In this document: piece by piece, positions 26,702 to 34,560 of the stretch
How positions within the stretch are numbered: position 1 is the first letter of the stretch
Layout: the number at the start of each line of letters is the position of its first letter
Origin: Sediminibacter sp. Hel_I_10
Lineage (GTDB): Bacteria; Bacteroidota; Bacteroidia; Flavobacteriales; Flavobacteriaceae
Assembly: GCF_000688335.1 (NCBI RefSeq)
Contig: NZ_JHZX01000001.1
Location: 1,054,001-1,118,000 of the forward strand
Direction: 5' to 3'
Length of the DNA stretch: 64,000 nt
The notes under the pieces: model-generated
The model's input: the letters and a program-made list of their open reading frames with translations, nothing else
Databases searched by the model: none
Told to the model about the DNA's origin: nothing
Program-made: the position numbers and the translations under genes

Positions 26702-28681
26702 ATGAAAAAAGGAAAATCAAATAATAACAACGAGAAAATCAATAATCCAACTCAACACCCTGAAAATGGATGTTGTGATACTATGGAAATCGCGAGTGAA
26801 GAACCCACGAGCAGAATGAATCTAAGACCCTACATCCCTGCAATTTTCAGCTTCATAATGTTGATGGCGGGCATACTTTTTGATTATTTAGGGACATTTC
26901 CGCATTTTACGGGTTGGATAAGAATATTATGGTATACCGTGGCATACGTTCCCGTAGGTTTTCCTGTGATATTGGAAGGTTGGAAAAGTATTAAGAATGG
27001 CGATTTATTTACAGAATTTCTACTGATGTCCATTGCCACAATTGGTGCATTTGCCATAGGCGAATATCCCGAAGGTGTTGCTGTAATGCTGTTCTATGCG
27101 GTAGGTGAATTATTCCAAAGTGCTGCGGTTAAAAAGGCCAAGAGTAACATTAAAGCCCTTTTAGATGTGCGCCCCAACGAAGCTTTAGTATATCGAGAAA
27201 ACGATTACATTTCAGTAAATCCAGAAAAAGTAGCTATTGGCGAAAAAGTACAGGTCAGAGTTGGAGAAAAAATTCCTTTGGATGGAATTTTACTGTCAAA
27301 AAAAGGCTCGTTCAACACAGCAGCATTAACGGGCGAAAGCAAACCTGATACCATTGCTAAGGGTGAAAAAGTATTTGCGGGAAGCATCAACCTTGATGGC
27401 GTTATTGAAATCGAAACCACCAAAGAATTTAAGGATAGTTCTATTGCCCGTATCTTGGATATGGTGCAAAACGCCACTGCTCGTAAGTCAAAAACCGAAT
27501 TGTTCATTAGAAAATTTGCGAGAATCTATACGCCTATCGTTGTGTTCCTTGCAATTGCGTTGACATTTTTCCCGTATTTCTTTGTAGATGATTATGTGTT
27601 TCAGGAATGGTTATACCGAGCTTTAATTTTCTTGGTTATTTCCTGTCCGTGTGCCTTGGTAATTTCTATCCCATTGGGATATTTTGGCGGATTGGGAGCA
27701 GCTTCAAAAAATGGTATTCTATTTAAAGGCGCATCCTTTTTGGATGCAATGACCAAAGTGAATACTGTTGTAATGGATAAGACAGGAACCGTGACCAAAG
27801 GGGTTTTCAAAATCAAGGAAATTATCAATAAATCTACTTTCACGGAAACAGAATTTATGCAGTACCTGATGGCAATGGAAGAAAAATCTACCCATCCAAT
27901 AGCTAAAGCCATATTAGAATATAAAGCCGAGGGCGCGGATTTAGAGGCTACAAATGTTTCTGAAGTTGCTGGAAAGGGTTTAAAAGGTAAGGTCAACGGC
28001 AAGACTGTTTTGGTAGGAAACAAAGCCTTGATGACCTCAAATAGTATAGAAGTTCCATCTGCAACCAACGACATTGTGGAATCAATCGTAATGGTTGCCA
28101 TTGATGGAAAATTTGCAGGTTATGTAACTATTGACGATGAATTGAAGGAAGATGCCCATCAAGCCATAAAACAAATTCGGGAATCAGGAATTTCAAAAAT
28201 CATAATGCTTTCGGGCGATAAGGATTCCATAACCCAACAGGTCGCAAAAGAATTGGGTATAGATTGGGCAAAAGGCGGGTTATTGCCAGAAGATAAGCTC
28301 AACGAAGTCGAAGAGCTCAAAAAGCAACCTGATACGAAAGTAGCTTTCATAGGCGATGGTATCAATGATGCGCCTGTATTGGCAGCAAGCGACGTAGGTA
28401 TTGCGATGGGTGGTTTAGGTAGCGATGTTGCGATTGAAACTGCCGATGTCATCATCCAAAACGACCAACCGAGCAAGATTGCAAGAGCTATTAAAATTGG
28501 ACGTTCAACCCGTAGAATCGTATGGCAAAATATTGGCTTGGCATTCGGTGTGAAAGTAATTGTACTTATCCTTGGTGCAGGTGGATTGGCGACGATGTGG
28601 GAAGCTGTTTTTGCAGATGTTGGTGTGGCGTTATTGGCAATATTGAATGCAGTACGGTTGCAGAAGTTAAAATGGGAATAA
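26702..28681 (+). CDS. P1B-2-type metal-exporting ATPase (ZntA/CadA-like)
   Basis: The 659-residue protein has no HMA domain. A short N-terminal tail carries a Cys-Cys ('PENGCCDTME') that may bind metal. The core has Cys315-Pro-Cys317 in TM6, phosphorylated Asp359 in 'MDKTGTVTKG', 'MLSGDKDSITQQVA', 'IGDGINDAP', a lysine in 'AFGVKVIVLIL' and 'FADVGVALL' in the last helix. CPC with the K and DxG helices is the P1B-2 signature for Zn, Cd or Pb export. It completes the second Fur/SpoIIAA-like/ATPase module and is followed by a DUF547 lipoprotein gene. Confidence 0.91.
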   Translation: MKKGKSNNNNEKINNPTQHPENGCCDTMEIASEEPTSRMNLRPYIPAIFSFIMLMAGILFDYLGTFPHFTGWIRILWYTVAYVPVGFPVILEGWKSIKNGDLFTEFLLMSIATIGAFAIGEYPEGVAVMLFYAVGELFQSAAVKKAKSNIKALLDVRPNEALVYRENDYISVNPEKVAIGEKVQVRVGEKIPLDGILLSKKGSFNTAALTGESKPDTIAKGEKVFAGSINLDGVIEIETTKEFKDSSIARILDMVQNATARKSKTELFIRKFARIYTPIVVFLAIALTFFPYFFVDDYVFQEWLYRALIFLVISCPCALVISIPLGYFGGLGAASKNGILFKGASFLDAMTKVNTVVMDKTGTVTKGVFKIKEIINKSTFTETEFMQYLMAMEEKSTHPIAKAILEYKAEGADLEATNVSEVAGKGLKGKVNGKTVLVGNKALMTSNSIEVPSATNDIVESIVMVAIDGKFAGYVTIDDELKEDAHQAIKQIRESGISKIIMLSGDKDSITQQVAKELGIDWAKGGLLPEDKLNEVEELKKQPDTKVAFIGDGINDAPVLAASDVGIAMGGLGSDVAIETADVIIQNDQPSKIARAIKIGRSTRRIVWQNIGLAFGVKVIVLILGAGGLATMWEAVFADVGVALLAILNAVRLQKLKWE

Positions 28682-28729
28682 AAGAACTTAATACGAATTT
28701 GAAATTGGAATAATAATAAAAACAGAAAA

Positions 28730-29536
28730 ATGAAAATTATAATTAAAACTATTGTCCTGCTGTTAGTTGCGGGAAGTATTCAGAGCTGCTCACTTTTAGG
28801 TGCGGCAGGAATTACCAGTCAAGGGCAACCAACAAAGAAGGTTGAAGGCAAATTAGTCTCTACGACCGCAAACTCTTCTGTGAATGTTGACCATACGATT
28901 TGGGATAATTTGTTGAGGAAGTACGTTAACAATGAAGGTCTTGTTGATTACGAAGGTTTCAAGAAAGATTTTGAGACTTTAGAAGATTACTTGAAAATTC
29001 TTGCCACACAAGAGCCAAACGACGATTGGTCTGTGCAGGAATTGCTCGCCTACTACATCAACTCTTATAATGCTTACACAGTAAAACTAATTGTAGAAAA
29101 TTATCCCGTGAATAGTATCAAGGATATCGATGGACCCTGGACAAAACCTTACGTCCCAATTGATGGTCGGGAAATAACCTTGGCGACTATTGAGAATGGT
29201 GTGCTTCGTAAAATGAACGAGCCTCGAATCCATTTTGCTATTGCCTGCGCATCTATTTCTTGTCCACCATTATTAAACGAGGCCTACACTGCTGGTAAAA
29301 TAAATGAGCAGTTAGAGCGTGTAACAAGGGATTTCATTAATAATGAAAAATTTAATGAGATTTCAGCTACCAACCCAAAAGTATCAATGATTTTCAAATG
29401 GTATGAAAAGGACTATACCGTTAATGATAAAAAAGATGTCATTGGTTTTATCAATAAATATGCAGACACGAAGATTAACGCTAATGCTACCCTGCAATAT
29501 CAAAATTATAACTGGGACTTGAACGAGCAGAAATAA
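28730..29536 (+). CDS. DUF547 lipoprotein
   Basis: The 268-residue protein has a lipoprotein signal ('IVLLLVAGSIQSC'), so it is probably exported and lipidated. The rest matches DUF547: 'WDNLLRKYVNNEGLVDYEGF', 'LLAYYINSYNAYTVKLIVENYP', 'TLATIENGVLR' and 'RIHFAIACASISCPPL'. The conserved Cys/His residues in the last segment recall a papain-like or glutaredoxin-linked fold, but function is unknown. It is the last large gene of the first metal region, 48 bp after the ATPase, with a hairpin directly downstream. Confidence 0.8.
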   Translation: MKIIIKTIVLLLVAGSIQSCSLLGAAGITSQGQPTKKVEGKLVSTTANSSVNVDHTIWDNLLRKYVNNEGLVDYEGFKKDFETLEDYLKILATQEPNDDWSVQELLAYYINSYNAYTVKLIVENYPVNSIKDIDGPWTKPYVPIDGREITLATIENGVLRKMNEPRIHFAIACASISCPPLLNEAYTAGKINEQLERVTRDFINNEKFNEISATNPKVSMIFKWYEKDYTVNDKKDVIGFINKYADTKINANATLQYQNYNWDLNEQK

Positions 29537-29556
29537 TTTCTCTAAATCTAAAATGT

Positions 29557-29582
29557 TTTGAAAACTTGATAGGGTTTTCAAA
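29557..29582 (+). terminator. possible terminator after the DUF547 gene
   Basis: TTTGAAAAC and GTTTTCAAA form a perfect 9-bp stem with an 8-nt loop, beginning 20 bp past the stop codon. Only a short TTTGG follows, so the T-run is weak. Confidence 0.5.
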
Positions 29583-29727
29583 TTTGGTAATCTTTCTGGC
29601 TAACGAAAAGAGAATACCCATAAATGTAAAGATATGAGAATCAATTCCTATCGATATCGCTGTCGCTTTTTTGCCCATATTGAATGCGATATGATTGTAG
29701 AAAATGAAGTGAAAATCATCAAAAGTA

Positions 29728-29895
29728 ATGTATCAAAAAAGTAATTCTAAAAGAAACAAAAAAAATCGGAAATCATCTAATACCGACATCACAAAAAGAG
29801 ATAAGGTCAGGGGTATTCTTATGATAATCCTTATGATAATGGCCGCATTTCTGCTTTACTTTTTTGTGCTAAAAGGGAATATTCATAAACATTGA
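29728..29895 (+). CDS. small single-pass membrane protein
   Basis: This 55-residue frame starts at ATG 29728 and ends at TGA 29895. A very basic N-terminal half ('QKSNSKRNKKNRKSS') precedes one strong hydrophobic helix ('GILMIILMIMAAFLLYFFVL') and a short 'KGNIHKH' tail. Basic residues before the helix predict the N-terminus in the cytoplasm. No family is recognised. It sits alone between the metal region and the regulator region, with no strong promoter visible. The good membrane profile makes it more likely real than random. Confidence 0.5.
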   Translation: MYQKSNSKRNKKNRKSSNTDITKRDKVRGILMIILMIMAAFLLYFFVLKGNIHKH

Positions 29896-30038
29896 TTAAC
29901 TACAAGAATATAATGTTCCAAGTGGTTTGTGTGTAATGGAAGAAAAAATGATTAATGCTATTCTAATCAATGTTGCTTGATGAAATTTAATTACAAATAA
30001 TAACCATTATATTTATAGGGTAAAATAAGTCCTGTATT

Positions 30039-30524
30039 ATGATACATATATTAACTACTGGTGGCACCATAGAGGGTTTAGACTATGAAGATGGCAGCGG
30101 AATTACGAAATCCAATGTTACCATTAAAGACTTTCTTGAAAGTGCAAATGTTAATTTTAACTATACCATCGAGAGTGTATTTAAAAAAGATAGTCGAGCA
30201 ATAAATAAAAATGATATAAAACTTTTAGTTCGCAAGATTTCAGAATCTAAAGCGACCAAAATTTTAATAACTCACGGTACTTTCACTATGGAAGATACCG
30301 CAAATTATATAGGAAAGCTCAATTTGAACAAAACTATTGTTTTGGTTGGGTCATTCATATTGGGTTCATCTGCAGATACAGATGCACCTTTCAATTTAGG
30401 GTATGCAATTAGCTCATTACAGCTTCTAAAACCGGATGTTTATATTGCTATGAACGGACAAATTTTTCCTTGGAATAATGTTTCCAAAAATTTAGAAACC
30501 AACAAATTTGAGCGCAATGAGTAG
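30039..30524 (+). CDS. asparaginase N-domain-like protein (single domain)
   Basis: The 161-residue protein resembles only the N-terminal domain of type I/II L-asparaginases. It has 'TTGGTIEGLD' with the nucleophile threonine region and 'ITHGTFTMEDTANYI' matching the TDTMEETA-type second motif, here with T-H-G-T. Full asparaginases have about 330 residues, so the C-terminal domain is missing. Single-domain 'asparaginase domain' proteins of this size occur in Bacteroidetes, so this need not be a broken gene. It ends 8 bp before the LuxR-type regulator gene and probably shares its transcript. Enzyme activity is uncertain. Confidence 0.72.
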   Translation: MIHILTTGGTIEGLDYEDGSGITKSNVTIKDFLESANVNFNYTIESVFKKDSRAINKNDIKLLVRKISESKATKILITHGTFTMEDTANYIGKLNLNKTIVLVGSFILGSSADTDAPFNLGYAISSLQLLKPDVYIAMNGQIFPWNNVSKNLETNKFERNE

Positions 30525-30532
30525 GAATATAA

Positions 30533-31450
30533 ATGTTTGGAACTTCAATACATTGGACAACGTTCTTCTATCTAATAATAGATACGGTCATTGTATTGTT
30601 TACACTCTACTTTTCAGGAAAGAAAACGCATAGTAGCTTTAAGCGTTTTCTAATTCTCGGTTTACTATTCGTCGTCTATAATGTAACTGGCGGATTTCTT
30701 CCAACAGATAATTTTCCTGGGCCTTTTATTATTCAATACATCATAACGTATAGCGTGGCAATAACGCTATGTGTCTTCATTGTATATTATCTCTATAAGG
30801 AATATGATATTGTTGTTCTGAAGTATAATTCTTCCATTCGTAATCTTGCTATATTCACGAGCGTTAGTTATATCATTCTTTTTTTAATTCCGTATTTTGT
30901 TACAGGCTCTTTAGACTCTGCCAGATTCCTATTTACCATACCAATATCCATAGCTGCCATTATATTTCTGTTCATTTTTTACAGAAGGATTTCCAATCCA
31001 AATAATCCAAATGCCTTTATTTTGAGACGGAATAGACTTTCTATCGTAAGTGTAAGCAGTATTGCATTGTTACCTATTTGCACGGTTATTGGGGACTACC
31101 AATGGATAACATTTACCGTGATGAACTTGGCTTTTTATGCCATAACCACAATTGAAGTAGATAGGTATTTATATTTCATAGAAAATAATAACCGAATGTA
31201 CGAGGTGTTTGCTCTTAAGAAAAAACAGAAAGATGAAGCGATAGAGAGTAAAATCTTTTATGAAGATTTAACAAGACGAGAAATTGAGATAGCACTTTCC
31301 ATTTTAAGTGATTTAAGCTACCGAAATATTGCTAAAGATTTATTCATTGCTGAAAGTACAGTATCAAAACACGCATCCAATATCTTCAAAAAGACAGGCG
31401 TAAAGAACAGACGTGAATTTTTGAAGCGATTTCGTAAGAAAAAGATGTAG
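30533..31450 (+). CDS. membrane-bound LuxR-type regulator (7TM + HTH)
   Basis: The protein has 305 residues. About seven transmembrane helices fill residues 8-225 ('TFFYLIIDTVIVLFTLYF', 'IIQYIITYSVAITLCVFIVYYLY', 'IAIFTSV...ILFLIPYFV' and others). A LuxR-type helix-turn-helix follows at about 245-300 ('DLTRREIEIALSIL', 'YRNIAKDLFIAESTVSKHASNIF'). A membrane sensor with a cytoplasmic DNA-binding tail is inferred. It stands directly upstream of the CCGTA/TACGG boxes and the RteC-like gene, so it is a candidate regulator of ICE excision or replication genes. Confidence 0.8.
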   Translation: MFGTSIHWTTFFYLIIDTVIVLFTLYFSGKKTHSSFKRFLILGLLFVVYNVTGGFLPTDNFPGPFIIQYIITYSVAITLCVFIVYYLYKEYDIVVLKYNSSIRNLAIFTSVSYIILFLIPYFVTGSLDSARFLFTIPISIAAIIFLFIFYRRISNPNNPNAFILRRNRLSIVSVSSIALLPICTVIGDYQWITFTVMNLAFYAITTIEVDRYLYFIENNNRMYEVFALKKKQKDEAIESKIFYEDLTRREIEIALSILSDLSYRNIAKDLFIAESTVSKHASNIFKKTGVKNRREFLKRFRKKKM

Positions 31451-31498
31451 TCGTAATCAATCTGAAAAGCATTGAGTTTAGAGTGTTTCACAAAATGT

Positions 31499-31536
31499 CC
31501 GTAGAAAAATACGGTGTATTCCGTATTTAATTACGG
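31499..31536. promoter_or_regulatory. tandem CCGTA-N6-TACGG operator boxes
   Basis: Two 16-bp inverted repeats, CCGTAGAAAAATACGG (31,499-31,514) and CCGTATTTAATTACGG (31,521-31,536), start 22 bp apart. They lie 49 bp after the LuxR-type gene and about 190 bp before the RteC-like gene. The same half-sites recur at 32.6 and 32.75 kb. Confidence 0.65.
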
Positions 31537-31723
31537 AAAGTTTTCCTTGTATAATTACTACGTAAAGTTAACTTACAGACAGTTCCATAAATTCTACTAA
31601 TGAGCCACAAATTTTATTATTTAGAGCAGTCATTACATAAATTTTGCAGGACAATGAAAACTAAAACGCAACCTTATCAACTAAATCCCATTCCTATGGT
31701 TTCCAAACAAAAATTGCCTGCTT

Positions 31724-32560
31724 ATGAATTCTCAAATACTATCAAAAAAACTACTTCAGGATCTGGATGAAATAAAATTTCAATATGAAAATATTTTAGA
31801 ACGGGCATATCGTTCTATAAAACTGTGTCGTAAAGTTTTAAGTACTTACAAAAAAGAAATCCTCAATAATGAATTTAAAACTACCAAGGAAGAAATAGAA
31901 TTCTTCAAAGAAACCAAACAGATTCCTCTTATCAAACTCATCTACTTTTCAGAAATCCATTCTTTTGAAATTCAATTTCCTAAAGGGGATAAACATTCTC
32001 AGTTAAAATCCATCAAAAAGAAAATCAACAAGGTAAATCGCTTTTTTCTCTACAATATGGATTTTGGACGATACGTTAATTCTGGTGCTACCCATTTTGA
32101 CGAGGAATATTACACGAGGGATTCTATGGAAACATTTCATATCACTACCTCAAAATTCTATTTTCAAGACCCAGAATTTTGTACCCCAAGAGATATGCTT
32201 TTGGGCAAATACAAGGCGTATGATTTTTTAGTGACCTATTTAGATGAAAAAAAGCATAAAGTTCGTAAAGGATTAAATGGGAAATTGTCCACCATTAAAC
32301 CAATTGAAAAGATGGACTGGCCTTTTTCTAATACAGACTACGTGGAACTGGTTTACGCATTGTGTGCGAAAGGATTGGGTAAACAGGAAAATCAGGGTAT
32401 AATGCAAGTTTCAAAAAAGTTACAACAGCTTTTTAATATTGAGCCCAAGGACATCTACAAAACCTATCACGATATCAAAAACAGGAAAAACAGTAGAACG
32501 CTTTTTCTCGACGAACTCTCAACATCACTACTCATAGAAATGAATAAAAGCGAGGAATAG
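31724..32560 (+). CDS. rteC: RteC-like ICE regulator
   Basis: The 278-residue protein matches the RteC family of Bacteroidetes conjugative transposons. Typical segments are 'IKLIYFSEIHSFEIQFPKG', 'KINRFFLYNMDFGRYVNSGATHFDEEYY' (spacing approximate) and 'YTLCAKGLGKQENQGIM'-like residues, with a C-terminal helical DNA-binding part ('FNIEPKDIYKTYHDIKNRKNSRTLFLDEL'). In CTnDOT, RteC activates the excision genes. A promoter region with CCGTA/TACGG boxes precedes it, and a 39-codon frame (31,654-31,770) overlaps its start. Family assignment is good; the regulatory cascade here is inferred. Confidence 0.82.
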   Translation: MNSQILSKKLLQDLDEIKFQYENILERAYRSIKLCRKVLSTYKKEILNNEFKTTKEEIEFFKETKQIPLIKLIYFSEIHSFEIQFPKGDKHSQLKSIKKKINKVNRFFLYNMDFGRYVNSGATHFDEEYYTRDSMETFHITTSKFYFQDPEFCTPRDMLLGKYKAYDFLVTYLDEKKHKVRKGLNGKLSTIKPIEKMDWPFSNTDYVELVYALCAKGLGKQENQGIMQVSKKLQQLFNIEPKDIYKTYHDIKNRKNSRTLFLDELSTSLLIEMNKSEE

Positions 32561-32882
32561 ACCTTCAATTTTTTCATTATGTCTTTCTTTTTGAACTGTT
32601 AAAAAAAGACCGTAGTACGGTTAACCTACGGTAATTGAATTCTGCATTTGTTTTTCATAAAATTTAGTTCAATTTGATGGTGTCGATTTACAAAAACGCC
32701 TTCAAATCTTATCAAAACACACCAAATTTCAAAATGTTAAATTTTAACCGTAGTACGGTCGTACTGGGGAATAAAATCCAATAAACCTATTCAAATTTGT
32801 AGAACGAAAGTCAAATCAGGTTAAGGGCTATCAATTAAAAATTTAAACCTCTGATAGTCCTTTTCTTTAAAACCGTTCTATT
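32561..32882. promoter_or_regulatory. regulatory gap with two ACCGTA-G-TACGGT operators
   Basis: This 322-bp stretch has no gene. It holds two identical 13-bp boxes, ACCGTAGTACGGT, at 32,609-32,621 and 32,747-32,759, each a dyad with one central base and starts 138 bp apart. Extra half-sites (CCTACGGT at 32,625 and GTCGTACTG at 32,758) flank them. The region leads into the excisionase-like and initiator genes, so it probably carries their promoter. Confidence 0.65.
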
Positions 32883-33167
32883 ATGCCGACAAGTATTATT
32901 ACCACAGACGACCTTCGAGATTTCAAAATGGAATTGCTCGATGACATCAAGAAACTACTTACCAATCAGTCCAAAGGAAAACTTAAAAAATATCTCAAAT
33001 CTTCCGAGGTTATGGACTTGCTTCAGGTAAGTCCAGGCACTTTGCAAAATCTTCGTATCAATGGGACACTACCATACACTAAAGTAGGTGGCATTATCTA
33101 TTACGATACAGAGGAAATTCAAAAAGTTATGGATGCTAATCGTGTACAGCACGGTCTAAATTCATAG
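32883..33167 (+). CDS. excisionase-like HTH protein
   Basis: The 94-residue protein has a helical N-terminus followed by an HTH_17/MerR-like DNA-binding domain ('KYLKSSEVMDLLQVSPGTLQNLRINGTLPYTKVGGIIYYDTEEIQKVMD'; key residues S-S-E-V and the beta-wing G-G-I-I-Y-Y). Such proteins act as recombination directionality factors or regulators in Bacteroidetes ICEs. It is 3 bp upstream of the initiator-like gene, so the two are co-transcribed. A role in excision with the integrase is likely but not shown. Confidence 0.78.
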   Translation: MPTSIITTDDLRDFKMELLDDIKKLLTNQSKGKLKKYLKSSEVMDLLQVSPGTLQNLRINGTLPYTKVGGIIYYDTEEIQKVMDANRVQHGLNS

Positions 33168-33170
33168 GCG

Positions 33171-33890
33171 ATGAACTATATAAAGCTACTTAATGCGGCT
33201 TTTGAAAAGTTCTATTCTGATGACCGCCTCAACCCTACCCACATCAGCCTATATATGGCGCTGTTCCAAGAATGGAACAGTAGCCGCTTTGCGGATGAGT
33301 TCTACGTAAACCGTCGCGACCTAATGATGGCATCAAAAATAGGCTCGAAATCTACGTACCATCGTTGTGTAACCGAGCTTGATTCTTGGAACTACCTTTT
33401 TTACTTCCCTTCAAACAATCCCTATAAAGGCAGCAAAATCAAGATGGCCATTATCGAGACAAGTGATGAGACGGTTACGGGACAGTACCATCCCGAATTA
33501 GAACATCTTGCGGAACGGTACCATCCCATAAGAGAACCAGTTGAGGGACAGTACCGTCCCATAGGTGGACAAGCATTGGTATCTACTATAAACAATAACA
33601 AACAAGAAAACAATATAAAACAACCAAAGGGCTGGCAGGCCGTTTTTATTTTTTTTGAAGAAAAAGGTTTTGATGCTGATGAAGCAAAAAAATTCTTTGA
33701 GCATTACCAAACTCGTAACTGGCAAACAAGCGATGGAAAAGAAATTCGAGATTGGCGAGCCGTAGCCATCAATTGGATGGACAGAACTGAAATATTCGCC
33801 GAGGAAAAAAAATCAAACAAAAAACAATTGTCCCAAATCAAGGACAACTTGCGAACCACTAAAAACAAAGATTATGGACAACCCCTCTAA
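33171..33890 (+). CDS. probable replication initiator (DnaD/O-protein-like)
   Basis: The 239-residue protein has an N-terminal winged-helix part ('FYSDDRLNPTHISLYMALFQEWN', 'VNRRDLMMASKIGSKSTYHRCV'), a repetitive linker at about residues 103-155, and a C-terminal helical domain ('VFIFFEEKGFDADEAKKFFEHYQTR' and 'DWRAVAINWM') like the end of DnaD/phage initiators. The linker holds three 11-residue repeats beginning GQYHP, ERYHP, GQYRP. At DNA level these are 33-bp-spaced iterons followed by an AT-rich tract. The gene overlaps the ATPase gene by 17 bp. The order initiator with internal repeats then helicase loader copies the lambda O/P plan. Function is inferred. Confidence 0.68.
   Translation: MNYIKLLNAAFEKFYSDDRLNPTHISLYMALFQEWNSSRFADEFYVNRRDLMMASKIGSKSTYHRCVTELDSWNYLFYFPSNNPYKGSKIKMAIIETSDETVTGQYHPELEHLAERYHPIREPVEGQYRPIGGQALVSTINNNKQENNIKQPKGWQAVFIFFEEKGFDADEAKKFFEHYQTRNWQTSDGKEIRDWRAVAINWMDRTEIFAEEKKSNKKQLSQIKDNLRTTKNKDYGQPL
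33479..33625 (+). other. candidate replication origin inside the initiator gene
   Basis: Three related 16-mers, GGGACAGTACCATCCC (33,479), GGAACGGTACCATCCC (33,512) and GGGACAGTACCGTCCC (33,545), start exactly 33 bp apart. Each is close to a palindrome around GTAC. A strongly AT-rich stretch follows (33,579-33,625), as expected for an unwinding element. Origin function is inference. Confidence 0.5.
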
Positions 33891-34536
33891 AATAACCGAA
33901 GGTGGCGTGGAATATTCGCTCGGAAAATTTGATGGCAAAAGTGTCCTCTACGATTTTCCAAAAATCTTGATTTACCTGAATGCCAAAGGCAAACTTTTGT
34001 TTGGCGAAAAGTTCAGGATTTATGATGAGGACAAGGATATTCTGCTGAAGCTCTGTTCCTATTTCATCAAGGACAAGGATAACTGTGAGATTTATGGCAT
34101 TGACATTGACAAAGGCATCTTGCTTTCTGGACCAGTAGGTTGCGGAAAAACCAGTTTGATGAAATTGTTGCGCCATTTGGTGCCATTGCAACGACCTTAC
34201 GAAATGATTCCCTGCCGGAACGTAACCTTCAGTTTTAACCATCTTGGCTTTAAAACAGTTGAAGAATATGGTAACACAAAGTTTTATTGTTTTGATGATT
34301 TGGGCGTGGAACCGTCTGGCAGATTTTACGGTAAGGATCTTAACGTGATGGGCGAAGTGCTTTTATCTCGATACGAGCTGTATTTGCAAACCAAACATAA
34401 AATTAAAACACACGCCACAACTAACCTGAATGCCGAGGAACTGGAAGAACGCTATGGAAACCGAGTTCGTAGTCGAATGCGAGAATTATTTAATTTGATT
34501 GCTTTTGATACAAAGGCTGGGGATAAGCGGAAATGA
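33874..34536 (+). CDS. DnaC/IstB-like AAA ATPase, probable helicase loader
   Basis: The 220-residue AAA+ protein has Walker A 'GILLSGPVGCGKTSLMKLL' near residue 83 and Walker B 'FYCFDDLGVEPSG' near residue 138. A sensor/arginine-finger segment follows ('HATTNLNAEELEERYGNRVRSRMRELFN'), as in DnaC and IstB. It overlaps the upstream initiator-like gene by 17 bp and has no transposase partner, so a helicase-loading role in ICE replication fits better than IS21 transposition. The arsenic operon converges on it from the right, with only 24 bp between stop codons. Confidence 0.78.
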   Translation: MDNPSKITEGGVEYSLGKFDGKSVLYDFPKILIYLNAKGKLLFGEKFRIYDEDKDILLKLCSYFIKDKDNCEIYGIDIDKGILLSGPVGCGKTSLMKLLRHLVPLQRPYEMIPCRNVTFSFNHLGFKTVEEYGNTKFYCFDDLGVEPSGRFYGKDLNVMGEVLLSRYELYLQTKHKIKTHATTNLNAEELEERYGNRVRSRMRELFNLIAFDTKAGDKRK

Positions 34537-34560
34537 ACATTTACCTATCCCTTTAACAAC

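Noticed and set aside
30039-30524. Truncated pseudogene of L-asparaginase
   Set aside because: The frame is clean, ends naturally and has the size of known single-domain members, so I keep it as an intact gene.
31499-33560. CRISPR array from the repeated boxes and iterons
   Set aside because: Repeats are 13-16 bp, spacers are not uniform over the whole stretch, the iterons are coding, and no cas genes are present.
33874-34536. IstB of an IS21-type insertion sequence
   Set aside because: There is no IstA transposase and no terminal repeats; the overlap with the initiator-like gene favours a helicase loader.
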